From Polyangiaceae bacterium (GTDB taxonomy: Bacteria > Myxococcota_A > Polyangia > Polyangiales > Polyangiaceae): 64,000 bases of DNA. The stretch is from NCBI GenBank assembly GCA_020633205.1, contig JACKEB010000012.1, positions 682,001 to 746,000 of the forward strand, written 5' to 3'. The translations under genes and the position numbers were made by a program. The notes below the pieces were generated by a model. It was not told where the DNA came from, did not search any database, and saw nothing but the letters and a program-made list of their open reading frames with translations. Positions 16,524 to 25,911 of the stretch are shown piece after piece; the stretch's first letter is position 1, and every line of letters starts with the position of its first letter.

Positions 16524-18203
16524 TCAAGGGGCAGGGGACAGTACCTGCCAGCCGAACAGCGCGGCCCCGGTTCCGCCCCGCGAGGACAGCTCGATGTCTA
16601 GACGCAGCGGGCCGTGGCCTTCGAGGTTACATTGCCGCGCGGCAACGGCGCGGGGGCCGCGATCCAGGGTCAAGAGCCCCGGCACGACGCTCTCCCCGGC
16701 GCCGTGACCCCGTACGCTGAGCTCCAGCGAGCCGACGTTCGGTCCGGCACCCACGCCAATGTCCAGGCAGCGGCCGGGGGGTACATCGAGCTGCTCCCGG
16801 TGCAGGGCGGTCTCGCTGAGTTCCACGCGCTTCACGCCACCTAGCTGCTTTCCGCGCGTGACACCTCGACTCGTCAAGAGCCCCAACAAGCGCCCCGCAG
16901 CCAGCGGCGCGCCCCGCAGCTCAGCGGACGCTTTTCGATCGGCAGTGCTGAAGAGCGCGAACGCCCCCGGGCGCACCGCTGCTTCGACGTCGAGGCGAAA
17001 TTTCCCCGCTTCACCACAGGCAAAGAGGCGCGCGCTGGGATCACCGGACGTCTCCGCGACGAGCTCTCCGCCGGCGCTCCACAAGCGCGCCGAGACGCCG
17101 CGAGCCGGTTTACCGAGCACCAGGTCGAGGCGGGTACAACCGCTCGCGAGATCGACATCCACGCTGACGCTGCGGCCAACCGGGGCCGAGCCCTCGAAGA
17201 GCTTGCTCCCCAGGGGCAGCCCGAGGCGGCGACTCAGCTCAGCGGCGGTCTTGATCGCGTCGGGTAGCGACTCGTTTGTTTCCGTGAGGTAGCGAATCGT
17301 CTGCTTGCTCGCAGGGATCTCGCTTGCCAGGCCCTGGGAGACGAGCAGTGCGACCAAACCTCGTCCCAAGTGGGGTCTGACTTCTAGTGTCAGCTCCGCC
17401 GGCTTTCCGGCACAAACCTGCAGCGTGCGGTTGCGTCCCTGGCTCGAGCCTCGACCGAGGGTGCGCCCCTCGGCGTCCAGCAGCGCGAGGTCCAGATGGG
17501 AGACATCGGAAGACGGCGCCACGAAGACGTCCGCGCACTGTCCGGCCTCGAGGCTCAAGCTGCTCAAGGTGGGCGCACTGATCTCGACTGGCAGCGCCGC
17601 CCGACGTAGGTCCTGCCAGGGGCTGCCAAGCTCTTCACGATGCGCTTGGAGCTCCGCCTCGAAGTAGCTCCACACGTTTGCTTCGCTGGGAGGTGTGTGG
17701 TGCCCAACGGCTTTGGCCGCCACCGCTGCTTTGTCCGGAGCCACCAACTGACCACCGACCGCGACCAGGCCGTGTCCTGATGCGACCCGAGCGACGACGA
17801 AGATACGCTTCGGATGTGGGGGGCAGATGACGAGGCTTGGTTCCTTGTCTGGGCGCTCGTCACTGCCGAGCACCTCGCCCCCGTCGGAGTACGCGAAGAG
17901 ATCGACGTCGTCGATGCTGTCGCTCACGCGGGCGAGGAGCAGCACGCAGCGGTCCTTGGGGACGATCAGCGTGCCACTCACGCGGTCTCCCGGGGTCGCA
18001 GCTTCAACCGCGATCACCCGGGATTGCTCTGCGCCTTCCGCCGTCGCACGCGCCGCATCCGCCGCGAGCAGCGGCTTGCCGTCGGGCGGGGCGCCGCGCT
18101 CGAGGCCCTCGGCGTGTTTCGGTGCGGTCCGCGTGCTGCCGCAAGCTGCGCACAGGTAGAGCAGGCTCAGCGCGGCCGCCCAGAACGGCGCGCGTGTGCT
18201 CAT
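16524..18203 (-). CDS. Large lipoprotein of unknown function
   Basis: The 559-residue protein has a signal peptide with lipobox LCAAC (Cys21). The mature part contains several repeated beta-rich blocks that each carry a single cysteine in a similar setting: GTLIVPKDRCVLLLARVS, LSLEAGQCADVFVAP, DLASGCTRLDLVL and DVPPGRCLDIGVG. Each block reads as the first strands of a jelly-roll or pre-peptidase C-terminal-like domain, so I see four to five such domains with no catalytic motif. Its start overlaps the stop of the upstream exported-protein gene by four bases (ATGA), so the two are translationally coupled. That gene in turn overlaps the JAMM peptidase gene of the cysteine cluster. Role unknown; a cell-surface binding protein is plausible. 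Confidence 0.75.
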   Translation of the reverse strand: MSTRAPFWAAALSLLYLCAACGSTRTAPKHAEGLERGAPPDGKPLLAADAARATAEGAEQSRVIAVEAATPGDRVSGTLIVPKDRCVLLLARVSDSIDDVDLFAYSDGGEVLGSDERPDKEPSLVICPPHPKRIFVVARVASGHGLVAVGGQLVAPDKAAVAAKAVGHHTPPSEANVWSYFEAELQAHREELGSPWQDLRRAALPVEISAPTLSSLSLEAGQCADVFVAPSSDVSHLDLALLDAEGRTLGRGSSQGRNRTLQVCAGKPAELTLEVRPHLGRGLVALLVSQGLASEIPASKQTIRYLTETNESLPDAIKTAAELSRRLGLPLGSKLFEGSAPVGRSVSVDVDLASGCTRLDLVLGKPARGVSARLWSAGGELVAETSGDPSARLFACGEAGKFRLDVEAAVRPGAFALFSTADRKASAELRGAPLAAGRLLGLLTSRGVTRGKQLGGVKRVELSETALHREQLDVPPGRCLDIGVGAGPNVGSLELSVRGHGAGESVVPGLLTLDRGPRAVAARQCNLEGHGPLRLDIELSSRGGTGAALFGWQVLSPAP

Positions 18204-19507
18204 TCGAAGCCACCCGCAGGCAAACTGCCCGTGCGATAGGCAATCATGCGCCAGATCAGCGCCGCGCCCTGGGCTTCCACCTCGAGGCGCGCGCGGCCGC
18301 TCTGGCGCGCGCAGAACTGCACGAAGGTGGGCTGCCCCGGCCCGCTGCTCTGATTTTCTATGTGGATTTGCGGCTGGCGCGCGACCAGCGCGAACCCGCT
18401 AGGAACACCCGAATGCGCTGCCACCACCACGGTGTAACATGCACCGGCCTGGGTCTGTAGCGTCGCGCGGGTGACTCCGGCGACTCCGAGCCACTCCCGT
18501 CGCCGCCCGGCGTCAGCGAACGTCGCCGCGCCGAGGCGCTTTTGCAAGAGCAGCAGCGCGAGCTGGTTCTTCGTCGAGTCGCTCCAGTGTTTGGGGAAAT
18601 CCGCAGGAAAAGCGAACCGGCTCACCAGGCCCAGCAAAGGAACATGGGGAAAGCCTCCAGAGTAGCTCAAGCGCACGGCTCCGGGGCTCGCGGTGCAGAG
18701 CTCCACGTGGGCGTCCAGCGCCTCGCCCCGGTCGCTCACGACCAGCGCCCCATCGGGCACGCGGCGTACGTCCAGGTCGACGTCTGCGCTGCTGTGCCAG
18801 CCCTCGGGCGCCTGAGCCGAGAGCACGTCGATACGATAGCAGCCCGAGCTCAGCTCCACCGTCTGCCCGCCCGCGCCGCGCCCGTCCGCGGTGAGTCCCA
18901 CCCGTCGCTGATCGAGCGCTCCCTGGCGCCACGCTGCCGCGCGGATTGCGCTCACCCGCGCTGCGAGGGTCTCTGCGCGGGCTGGTGGGCCAATCGGATG
19001 AGCCTCGTCCACCGGACCTGGATCGCGGTCTTGGAGCAGGCGCTGGGCGGCGGGCAGCGGCGCCTCAGAGGCGGCGAACACCACCTCCACCACGCCTCGG
19101 GGCGAGCGCATCTCGAGTAGCATGCGGCCGAGCTCTGCGCGACGCTCGCCACAGCGCACCAGCTGGATTAGCCCGGCCACGGAGGGCTCTGGCGCTTCGG
19201 GTGTTTCCCCGCGGTTCGGAATCACGCGCAGCACGAAGCTGACATTCCGCGCACTGATCAGCACCACGCTGGTGCACTCCTCCTCGCGCTCGAGGTAGCG
19301 CTGGGGAATACCGACCGGGACCTGATCTCCGCGCTCCAGGAGCCGCGGAGGCAGCGAGGCGTGGGCCTTTGTCTTTCTCCACGCCTTTTTCAGCGTTGAA
19401 ACATCGTCGACCAGCTCCGCGCTCGCCGGACCCGCGCTGAGCGTCAGCGCGAGCAAACCAAGGCACGCTGTTCGAGTACGCGCGGATAGCAGTCGTCTAG
19501 CCCTCAT
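18200..19507 (-). CDS. Exported protein of unknown function, paired with downstream lipoprotein
   Basis: The 435-residue protein starts with an Arg-rich n-region and a signal peptide (LGLLALTLSAGPASA|E). A predicted helical region near the N-terminus (VDDVSTLKKAWRKTKAHA) is followed by strand-rich segments that resemble those of the next protein: VELSSGCYRIDVLSAQ, HVELCTASPGAVRLSYSGG and TLQTQAGACYTVVVAAHSG. The shared G-x-C-strand pattern suggests that the pair evolved by duplication and may form a complex in the periplasm. Its start overlaps the end of the JAMM peptidase frame by 11 bp and its stop overlaps the next start by four. I do not recognise a family and see no enzymatic residues. 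Confidence 0.72.
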   Translation of the reverse strand: MRARRLLSARTRTACLGLLALTLSAGPASAELVDDVSTLKKAWRKTKAHASLPPRLLERGDQVPVGIPQRYLEREEECTSVVLISARNVSFVLRVIPNRGETPEAPEPSVAGLIQLVRCGERRAELGRMLLEMRSPRGVVEVVFAASEAPLPAAQRLLQDRDPGPVDEAHPIGPPARAETLAARVSAIRAAAWRQGALDQRRVGLTADGRGAGGQTVELSSGCYRIDVLSAQAPEGWHSSADVDLDVRRVPDGALVVSDRGEALDAHVELCTASPGAVRLSYSGGFPHVPLLGLVSRFAFPADFPKHWSDSTKNQLALLLLQKRLGAATFADAGRRREWLGVAGVTRATLQTQAGACYTVVVAAHSGVPSGFALVARQPQIHIENQSSGPGQPTFVQFCARQSGRARLEVEAQGAALIWRMIAYRTGSLPAGGFE

Positions 19508-20009
19508 CGATGTTGAAGGGGGTCTCCACGAAGCTCTTGCTCGCGTCCTCCCAGATGAACAAACGATGCGCGGTGACTTCGCCTTTGTCGACCGCAGTCA
19601 CCAAATAGGCCAAATCGTGGGTCGGGGCCTCTCCTGCGCCCATCGTCATGCTCGCGGCGTCCTCCTCGGAGAAGTACGCGCCGCAATCGAGGTGAGAGTG
19701 AAAGAACACCTTCACCGGTCGCCCCGCGGCGCGCCCGGCCTCGATCGCGCGCTCGAACTTGAGCGCGTTGATCTTGAAGTACTCTCTGCCGGTGCGTGGA
19801 TGATTTTCAGGGTCCACCTGGTGGTACTTGTTCGCCAGGTTCTCGAGCTCGACGGCTTCGTCGGCACGGCGCGGCTCTTCAGCGGGGCCCGCCAGGTAGC
19901 CACAGGCCTCTTCGTCGCGGGCGTAGGCCTCGCGGGCGGCTTGTTCGACGCGGGAGATGATTCCGCGGGTGAAGCTGAGATCGCCTTGGGTCCACTCGGG
20001 TTTCGTCAT
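19497..20009 (-). CDS. JAMM/MPN+ (M67) metallopeptidase, Mec+-like
   Basis: The 170-residue protein has the complete JAMM zinc site. A glutamate lies in RDEEACGYL (Glu33/34), then HSH at 104-106, Ser114 and Asp117, in the pattern HxHx7SxxD (FFHSHLDCGAYFSEEDAA). Mycobacterial Mec+ is an enzyme of this type; it releases cysteine from the C-terminus of the sulfur carrier CysO. Here the gene lies downstream of CysO-like, E1-like and CysM-like genes on the same strand, so release of cysteine from the carrier is the likely job. It has no signal peptide and is cytoplasmic. The next gene overlaps its 3' end by 11 bp. Some M67 proteins act in other carrier pathways, but the context favours Mec+. Confidence 0.85.
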   Translation of the reverse strand: MTKPEWTQGDLSFTRGIISRVEQAAREAYARDEEACGYLAGPAEEPRRADEAVELENLANKYHQVDPENHPRTGREYFKINALKFERAIEAGRAAGRPVKVFFHSHLDCGAYFSEEDAASMTMGAGEAPTHDLAYLVTAVDKGEVTAHRLFIWEDASKSFVETPFNIDEG

Positions 20010-20049
20010 GTTGCCTCGGTCTTGCGAATGATTACCGCGCGGAATGGCG

Positions 20050-21018
20050 CTACCAGATGTAGCGCTTCTCCCATTTCATCGGCATGAAGTAGCGATCGCT
20101 GCGGTCGCAGGCGATGGTGACGACGCAGCCGCCGCCTTGAGTCGCCTGCAGTTCCTCAGCGAGCTTCACGGCGGCGAAGATGTTCGCGCCCGTCGAGTGA
20201 CCGATGAACAAGCCTTCTTCGGCTGCAACACGCTCTGCCATGTCCCAACCATCCTCCGTGCCTACGGGCATGATTTCGTCAGGCAACGTGGGGTCGAAGA
20301 TGTTCGGGACGATGCTGCTCGCCATGTGTTTCAGCCCTTCCAGGCCGTGCAGCGCTTCAGCGGGTTCCACGGCGACGCAGCGGATGTTGCGGCCCCCAGG
20401 CTCTTTCGCGAAGTCCTTCAGTCGCCGCGTGGTACCCATCGCGGTGCCGCTGGTGCCGAGTGCCGTGACGAACACGCTCAAGCGGTCCCCCAGCACCTCG
20501 AGGATTTCCTTGCCGGTGCCGTGGTAGTGGGCGAGGGGGTTTGACGGGTTCGAGTACTGGTCTGGATAGAAGTACTTTTCAGGGTGCTTCTCCACCAGCT
20601 CGCGCACGAGGCGAATGGCTCCGTCGGAGCCTTCCATGGGCGACGAGTGGATCAGCTCGGCGCCATAGGCCTGGGTGATGTCCTTGCGCGCCTTGGACAC
20701 GTTCTTCGGCATCACGAGGTTCACCCGGAAGCCCAGCGCTGCACCCATCAGCGCGTAAGCAACGCCGGTGTTGCCGCTGGTCGCGTCGATCAGGATCTTG
20801 TCGTCGGTGAGTCGACCATCGGCGATGGCGTCCTCCACCATGCGCTTGGCGGGCCGATCCTTCACGGAGCCGCCCGGATTACAGAACTCCAGCTTGACGA
20901 ACACCTCGACGTCCGGCGCCGTGCTCGCGACCTTCTTCAGCCGTAGCAGCGGTGTGTTCCCCACGGCATCGATCACATTGTTCAAGCGTCGAGAGCGTAC
21001 GAAGCGATTGGGTTTCAC
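20050..21018 (-). CDS. PLP-dependent cysteine synthase, CysM type
   Basis: The 322-residue protein is a fold-type II PLP enzyme of the O-acetylserine sulfhydrylase family. The PLP lysine is Lys53 in NPGGSVKDRPAKRMV, and the substrate loop TSGNTG lies at 80-85. The phosphate loop is GTSGTAMGTT. It resembles the CysM group that uses a protein thiocarboxylate or a phosphoserine-type substrate. The C-terminus ends KRYIW, and in mycobacterial CysM the C-terminal tail closes the active site. In this cluster it would add the sulfur held by CysO to an activated serine, giving CysO-cysteine that the JAMM enzyme then cleaves. It lies 40 bp upstream of the JAMM gene. Distinguishing CysM from plain CysK needs structure or biochemistry. 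Confidence 0.88.
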   Translation of the reverse strand: MKPNRFVRSRRLNNVIDAVGNTPLLRLKKVASTAPDVEVFVKLEFCNPGGSVKDRPAKRMVEDAIADGRLTDDKILIDATSGNTGVAYALMGAALGFRVNLVMPKNVSKARKDITQAYGAELIHSSPMEGSDGAIRLVRELVEKHPEKYFYPDQYSNPSNPLAHYHGTGKEILEVLGDRLSVFVTALGTSGTAMGTTRRLKDFAKEPGGRNIRCVAVEPAEALHGLEGLKHMASSIVPNIFDPTLPDEIMPVGTEDGWDMAERVAAEEGLFIGHSTGANIFAAVKLAEELQATQGGGCVVTIACDRSDRYFMPMKWEKRYIW

Positions 21019-21076
21019 GAGGGGTCTCTGGAAGTTGCTGTTCTTGGGGGGGAGGGTGCCACTGGGTCGCAGCGCG

Positions 21077-21373
21077 TTAGTCTTCTTGGGGCGCCTCGAG
21101 GGCGCGCCGCAAGTGTTGCAGCGCGGTCCAAGCGCCGCGCGCTACCTTGGAGGGGCCGCCGTGTTCGAAGTGGACGCCATGGGGCCACTCTTCGGGTGTG
21201 CCCGCCTCGAGCTCGATCTCGCTGACGCCAGCGCGCTCCAGATACACCTTGGCGAAGGTGGCTTCAGGACCGCCGCGTAGCACGACGCCGAGTGCCTCGA
21301 TGCGCGCCTGCCCGCGCTTGCCCACTTCGAGCAGCTTGCGCTGGCGGCTGTAGCGGTCCTGAAACGGCAGCAC
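21077..21373 (-). CDS. Small E1-like fragment with ThiF/MoeB N-terminal signature
   Basis: This 98-residue protein opens with QDRYSRQRKLLEVGKRGQAR (5-24). That is the conserved N-terminal segment of MoeB/ThiF-type E1 enzymes, whose Arg reaches into the partner subunit's ATP site. A degraded Rossmann start follows: LRGGPEATFAKVYLERAGVSEIEL stands where E1s have the glycine-rich loop, helix and second strand. The glycine-rich loop is weakened to RGGPEA. No cysteines are present, so it cannot be the catalytic or zinc part. The full-size E1 in the same operon lacks exactly this N-terminal segment. The gene begins 3 bp after the CysO stop. A decayed duplicate is the alternative reading. I judge the resemblance clear but the function inferred. 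Confidence 0.6.
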   Translation of the reverse strand: MLPFQDRYSRQRKLLEVGKRGQARIEALGVVLRGGPEATFAKVYLERAGVSEIELEAGTPEEWPHGVHFEHGGPSKVARGAWTALQHLRRALEAPQED

Positions 21374-21376
21374 GCT

Positions 21377-21649
21377 TCACCCGCCCGCGATGGCCGGGAC
21401 GATGCTGACTTCTTCTTTGCCGTCGAGTGCGGTGTCGAGGCCATCCAGGAAGCGGATGTCTTCGTCACCGACGTAGATGTTCACGAAGCGCCGCACGCCC
21501 TTGTCGTCGAGCAAGCGCTCGCGCATGCCGGGGTGGTTCTGCTCCAGGTTCTCGATCAGCTCCCGCACGTTCGCGCCATCGATGCTCACGGCTTCTTCGC
21601 CGCTGGTCAGGGTACGCAGGGGAGTGGGGATGCGAACTGTAGTTGCCAT
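21377..21649 (-). CDS. Ubiquitin-like sulfur carrier, CysO-like (MoaD/ThiS family)
   Basis: The 90-residue protein has the beta-grasp pattern of MoaD/ThiS carriers, with strands TTVRIPTPLR and RFVNIYVGDEDI and a closing strand ending VSIVPAIAGG. The terminal Gly-Gly is the site that becomes an AMP-adenylate and then a thiocarboxylate. The length and the IVPAIAGG ending match CysO-type carriers better than ThiS. It starts at ATG 21649 after a GGAAG ribosome site, downstream of the E1-like gene and next to CysM- and Mec+-like genes, which is the CysO-CysM-Mec+ arrangement known from Actinobacteria. It should carry sulfur for cysteine synthesis in the cytoplasm. Confidence 0.88.
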   Translation of the reverse strand: MATTVRIPTPLRTLTSGEEAVSIDGANVRELIENLEQNHPGMRERLLDDKGVRRFVNIYVGDEDIRFLDGLDTALDGKEEVSIVPAIAGG

Positions 21650-21696
21650 TTCTTGCTTCCTTCGGTTGCCGCAGTCGGCCGTCAAGAGCCAGGTGG

Positions 21697-22456
21697 TCAG
21701 GAGACGTTGCCTGCCTCAACACCGCTCGTCTGGCCGCACGTGCCGGCGAGCGGATCCAAATAACGCGCTTCTCGAGTGTCCAGAATCGTCGGCTGCCTAC
21801 CGCACAGTGTACAGCCCGCTCGAGCAGCGACTTCCACCTTGCGCAGGCGGTCCGTGCGCCCGTCGTAGGTCCAGACGACGCCTGCCGCTCGGCTGTCACC
21901 GTTGAGCCAGCGCAGCGCGAGCTCAGCCATCAGCGCGCCGGCCAGGCCCACGACGGGGCCCATCACGCCTGCGGAGTCGCAGTTTTGCTGGGCGCCGCGG
22001 GGTAGATCTTCGAACAGGCAGCGATAGCAGGGGCGACCTTCGGGGGCGACGAGCCACGCCGTCGCTTGCCAGCGGATGGCAGCGCCATGCACGAGCGGTA
22101 CCCCCGCGAGGTGGCAGGCGTCTGCGGCGAGGAACTTGGTCGCGAAGTTATCCGAGCCTTCCAGCACCAGATCAACGGACCCCAAGATCTCTTCGGCGTT
22201 CTCCGGGAGGAAACGCGTCGAGCGCAGGCTGAGACGTTCGGGAGCGGCGCCGTGGCGGAGCAGGGCATCCCGCGCCGCTTCGAGCTTTGGGCGTCCGACG
22301 TCCGAGTCGCTGTAGAGCACCTGGCGATGCAGGTTCGTCAGCTCGACCTCGTCGTCGTCGAGCAAAAGCAGGTCCACGTCGCTCTCGAGCAAGGCGAGGG
22401 CTGCTGGGCAGCCGAGGCCGCCGAGCCCGATCAGCGCAACGCGGGGCCGCGCTCGC

Positions 22457-22464
<8 letters not shown>
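21697..22464 (-). CDS. MoeB/ThiF-family carrier-activating E1-like enzyme lacking the N-terminal helix
   Basis: The 255-residue protein begins directly at the Rossmann strand: VALIGLGGLGC with the ATP loop at 13-18, then LLLLDDDEVELTNLHRQ with the acidic residues and Arg of the adenylation site. Two CxxC pairs (Cys146/149 and Cys218/221) bind structural zinc as in MoeB. NCDSAGVMGP (Cys162) aligns with the conserved crossover cysteine. It should adenylate the Gly-Gly tail of the CysO-like protein. It lacks the usual N-terminal RYxRQ...GQ segment, which occurs instead on the small protein encoded two genes downstream. The start overlaps the cysK stop by 8 bp. Longer upstream frames contain no family sequence. 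No rhodanese domain is attached, so the sulfur donor is separate. Confidence 0.88.
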
Positions 22465-23422
<958 letters not shown>

Positions 23423-23429
23423 AGGGGAC

Positions 23430-23909
23430 TCAGATCACGTAGACGTAGCGCCGCGCGCCGGGGCGCGGCAGTCCTAGTTCGTCCGCTCGGGCGCAGATAT
23501 CGCTGACGCTGACTGCCGCAAAGCACTCTTCGACGCGCTCGGAGAGATCGCGAAACACACTCTCGGTGACGTTGCGCACCTCGTCCTGCTCCGCCGCTTT
23601 GTCAGGCGCTTTTTCGCCCAGGGAGATCGGACCTTCCAGCGCGCGGATCACGTCGCTCAGCTTGATCTGGGCTGCGGGTTTCGCGAGGGAGTAGCCGCCC
23701 TGAGGGCCGCGCTTGGAAGCGACGATCCCAGCGCGCTTCAGATCTTGGAAGATCTGCTCGAGGAAGCGCGGAGGGATGGACTGGCGCTCGGCGATGTCTT
23801 TCACCTGAGTCGGCCGGCCCTCGTTGTAAAACGCGATGTCGAACAGGGCGCGAACGGCGTAGCGGCCTTTGTTCGAGAGCTTCACCGGGGGTGATCTGCT
23901 TTTACACAT
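23430..23909 (-). CDS. Rrf2-family transcriptional regulator, CymR-like
   Basis: The 159-residue protein has the Rrf2 winged helix: LSNKGRYAVRALFDIA, QVKDIAERQSIPPRFLEQIF and the wing GIVASKRGPQGGYSLAKP. The region where IscR and NsrR carry three cluster cysteines (about 92-104) contains none here, as in CymR, which senses cysteine status by binding CysK. It stands at the head of a cysteine operon directly before cysK, so it probably controls this operon. The start is uncertain: ATG 23909, or GTG 23885 just before KLSNKGRY. A TTGACA hexamer on the minus strand (23916-23921) sits only a few bases upstream of the ATG. This would suit the later start. Confidence 0.85.
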   Translation of the reverse strand: MCKSRSPPVKLSNKGRYAVRALFDIAFYNEGRPTQVKDIAERQSIPPRFLEQIFQDLKRAGIVASKRGPQGGYSLAKPAAQIKLSDVIRALEGPISLGEKAPDKAAEQDEVRNVTESVFRDLSERVEECFAAVSVSDICARADELGLPRPGARRYVYVI

Positions 23910-23936
23910 CGGGTTTGTCAAGATTAGGCGTGGCGA

Positions 23937-23955
23937 TGGCGCGTTTTTCGCGCCA
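23937..23955. promoter_or_regulatory. Dyad in the divergent region, candidate Rrf2 operator
   Basis: A perfect dyad with 7-base arms, TGGCGCG-TTTTT-CGCGCCA, lies at 23937-23955. It is between the Rrf2 gene start (23909) and the divergent C69 hydrolase gene (24020). Its place next to the regulator's own promoter suggests an operator controlling one or both genes. A GC-rich hairpin with a T loop could also be structural. The assignment is inference from position and symmetry. Confidence 0.4.
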
Positions 23956-24019
23956 AGAGACCCCGGAAGAGCAAACAATTCCGTTTCGCCGCAAGCAGTG
24001 CTGAGTCGAGAATCTCCCT

Positions 24020-25378
24020 ATGTGCGACACCTTCGTGGCCCTTGGTGAGGCCACACCCAGTGGGGCGCCGCTGTTCGGAAAGAACAGCGATCGCGAGCCG
24101 TTCGAGGCCCAAGGCCTGGAGTGGGTCCCGCCGCAGGTTCACGACCTAGAAGCTCGGGTATGCACCACCCACGTCGCGATCCCCCAGGTAGCCCGCACCC
24201 GCGGCGTGCTGCTCAGCCGTCCGTACTGGATGTGGGGCGCGGAGATGGGTCTCAACGATGCGGGAGTCGTTGCCGGAAACGAAGCGGTATTCACTCGCTG
24301 CGCGGCGGCCCGGCGCAAGCGTCGAGAGCTCGGCCACCCGGGGCCACCTGCGTTGCTTGGCATGGACGTGGTCAGACTTTGCCTCGAGCGGGAAGCTACG
24401 GCGGAATCCGCGGCGGCCCTGGCCTGTGAGCTCACCGAGAGCCATGGCCAGGGCGGTGAAGCTGGGCACCAACTCCGCAACTTCGACTACGACAACAGCT
24501 ATCTGTTCGCCGATCGCGGCTCCGCCTGGGCCGTGGAGACTGCTGGGCGCGCCTGGGTGAGGCGGCGAATAGACGGCATTTATGCGATCTCGAACCGCCT
24601 GCGTATCCGCGAGGATTGGGAGTTCGCCAGCCCACACATCGCGGCCTATGCCCGGGACTGTGGCCTCAGTCCGGGGCGCGGCCGAATCGATTTTGCGGGG
24701 ACTTTTCGCGACAAATTCTACGAAGCGGCCGCGATGGGCGGTGCTCGTCAAAACCGAGCGGAGGGGTTGCTCTCCCAGGGCAGCGGCGCGCTCACCGCTG
24801 GCTTTGCGTTCGACGTCTTGAGAGATCATGGCGGCGCTGCGCCCGACGCAAACCGACCTCAAATCTGCGCACACGCCGGCTGGTTGCCCCAGCGGCGAGC
24901 CGCTCAAACCACGGCTTCTCTGGTCGTCGATTTCGGTCAAGCGGACCCTGGTGGAGCGGCGTTGCCGATCTGGGTCACCGGGACCAGCGCTCCCTGCACC
25001 AGCTTGTTCAAGCCGGGTTGGCTCGAACCCAGCACGCATCCGGCTTGGCTCCCGGAGTTCCCCGGCGCGCGTGGGGATCGCAGCACCTGGTGGCAGCACC
25101 AGCGCCTGCTGAAGCGGGCCAGGCGCGACTGGATTAAATTCCTTGAGGAAATTCGTGTCGAGCAGCGGGCATTCGAGGCGCAGCAGCTGCTGGAGCTCCC
25201 CGCAGCGCGAAAGGGCTCTGAGAGCCTGCGTGACGAGATGTCGCAGCGGGCGTTCGCTGCAGCCTCGGTGCTCGAGGAGCGCTGGGCGGCTTGGGCCGAC
25301 TCGCGGCTTCAGCGCGAGGGGACTGGCCCGAACAACTGGTACCTTCGGAATCTGGAGCGCCGGGCGAACCTCGGTTGA
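24020..25378 (+). CDS. Secernin-like C69-family Ntn-hydrolase
   Basis: The 452-residue protein begins MCDTFVALGEAT, so Cys2 becomes the N-terminal nucleophile once Met is removed, as in secernins and dipeptidases of family C69. The following LFGKNSDREPFEAQ and the later GMNDAGV-type turn (MGLNDAGVVAGNEAVF) and YLFADRGSAWAVETAGRAW fit secernin-like proteins. There is no signal peptide and no propeptide, consistent with cytoplasmic secernins. The C-terminal ~90 residues are charged and helical. The substrate is unknown, and some secernins appear to lack peptidase activity. It is divergent from the cysteine operon with a 110-bp shared upstream region containing a dyad. A cysteine-related dipeptide substrate is attractive but unproven. 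Confidence 0.82.
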   Translation: MCDTFVALGEATPSGAPLFGKNSDREPFEAQGLEWVPPQVHDLEARVCTTHVAIPQVARTRGVLLSRPYWMWGAEMGLNDAGVVAGNEAVFTRCAAARRKRRELGHPGPPALLGMDVVRLCLEREATAESAAALACELTESHGQGGEAGHQLRNFDYDNSYLFADRGSAWAVETAGRAWVRRRIDGIYAISNRLRIREDWEFASPHIAAYARDCGLSPGRGRIDFAGTFRDKFYEAAAMGGARQNRAEGLLSQGSGALTAGFAFDVLRDHGGAAPDANRPQICAHAGWLPQRRAAQTTASLVVDFGQADPGGAALPIWVTGTSAPCTSLFKPGWLEPSTHPAWLPEFPGARGDRSTWWQHQRLLKRARRDWIKFLEEIRVEQRAFEAQQLLELPAARKGSESLRDEMSQRAFAAASVLEERWAAWADSRLQREGTGPNNWYLRNLERRANLG

Positions 25379-25911
25379 AGCGTCGCACTGGGTGGATCGC
25401 GCGCAGAGCGGGGGAGGAAACCAGGCGCCGCGCGGCTCACAGTGTAGGACTACAGCCGGCGCGAAATGGGCGGGCTTTTTCCCGGTCTTTGGGTGCTGGG
25501 AGCAGACTCGATCCTCAGGGCTGGACCAGAGTGTCTCACCCAAATCAGTCGCCACGCAGCGCTGTGCTGCATTCCTGCTGTTTCCGCGCGAGTTCAAGGA
25601 CGAGGTAGGCAGCGCGCCTACGCCGTCCGACCAGGCGTCTTTCTGGGTGGGAAATCCGCTGCGGCCTTGGGTTGGTGAAAACAATGCAGCGAAGCTGTTC
25701 TCCGCAGCCGAACCGCCGCTGGAATGATTGTCGAGGCAGACTCCGGGTGTTAGCCAAAAGAGGCTTGATGACGGACCACTCGCCCGCTCGCGCTCGCCGG
25801 ATAAAGGCGGTTCGGCCGGGGGGGGACCGAGGCGCCCAAAGCGCATCCGGTCTCGTGTCCGCTGGCTTGAGTCGGAGCCTTTGCTCCACCCCTCATGGAG
25901 GCTGTTGAGAT
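25379..25911. other. Intergenic region without recognisable gene
   Basis: This 533-bp stretch lies between the C69 hydrolase gene and the first metzincin lipoprotein. Several short frames exist, but none has family features or the codon bias of the neighbours. I see no repeat, strong hairpin or RNA gene. It may hold the promoter of the metzincin group. Confidence 0.5.

Noticed and set aside
25379..25911. Small genes in the intergenic gap before the metzincins
   Set aside because: Frames are short, overlap one another, and lack ribosome sites or recognisable domains.
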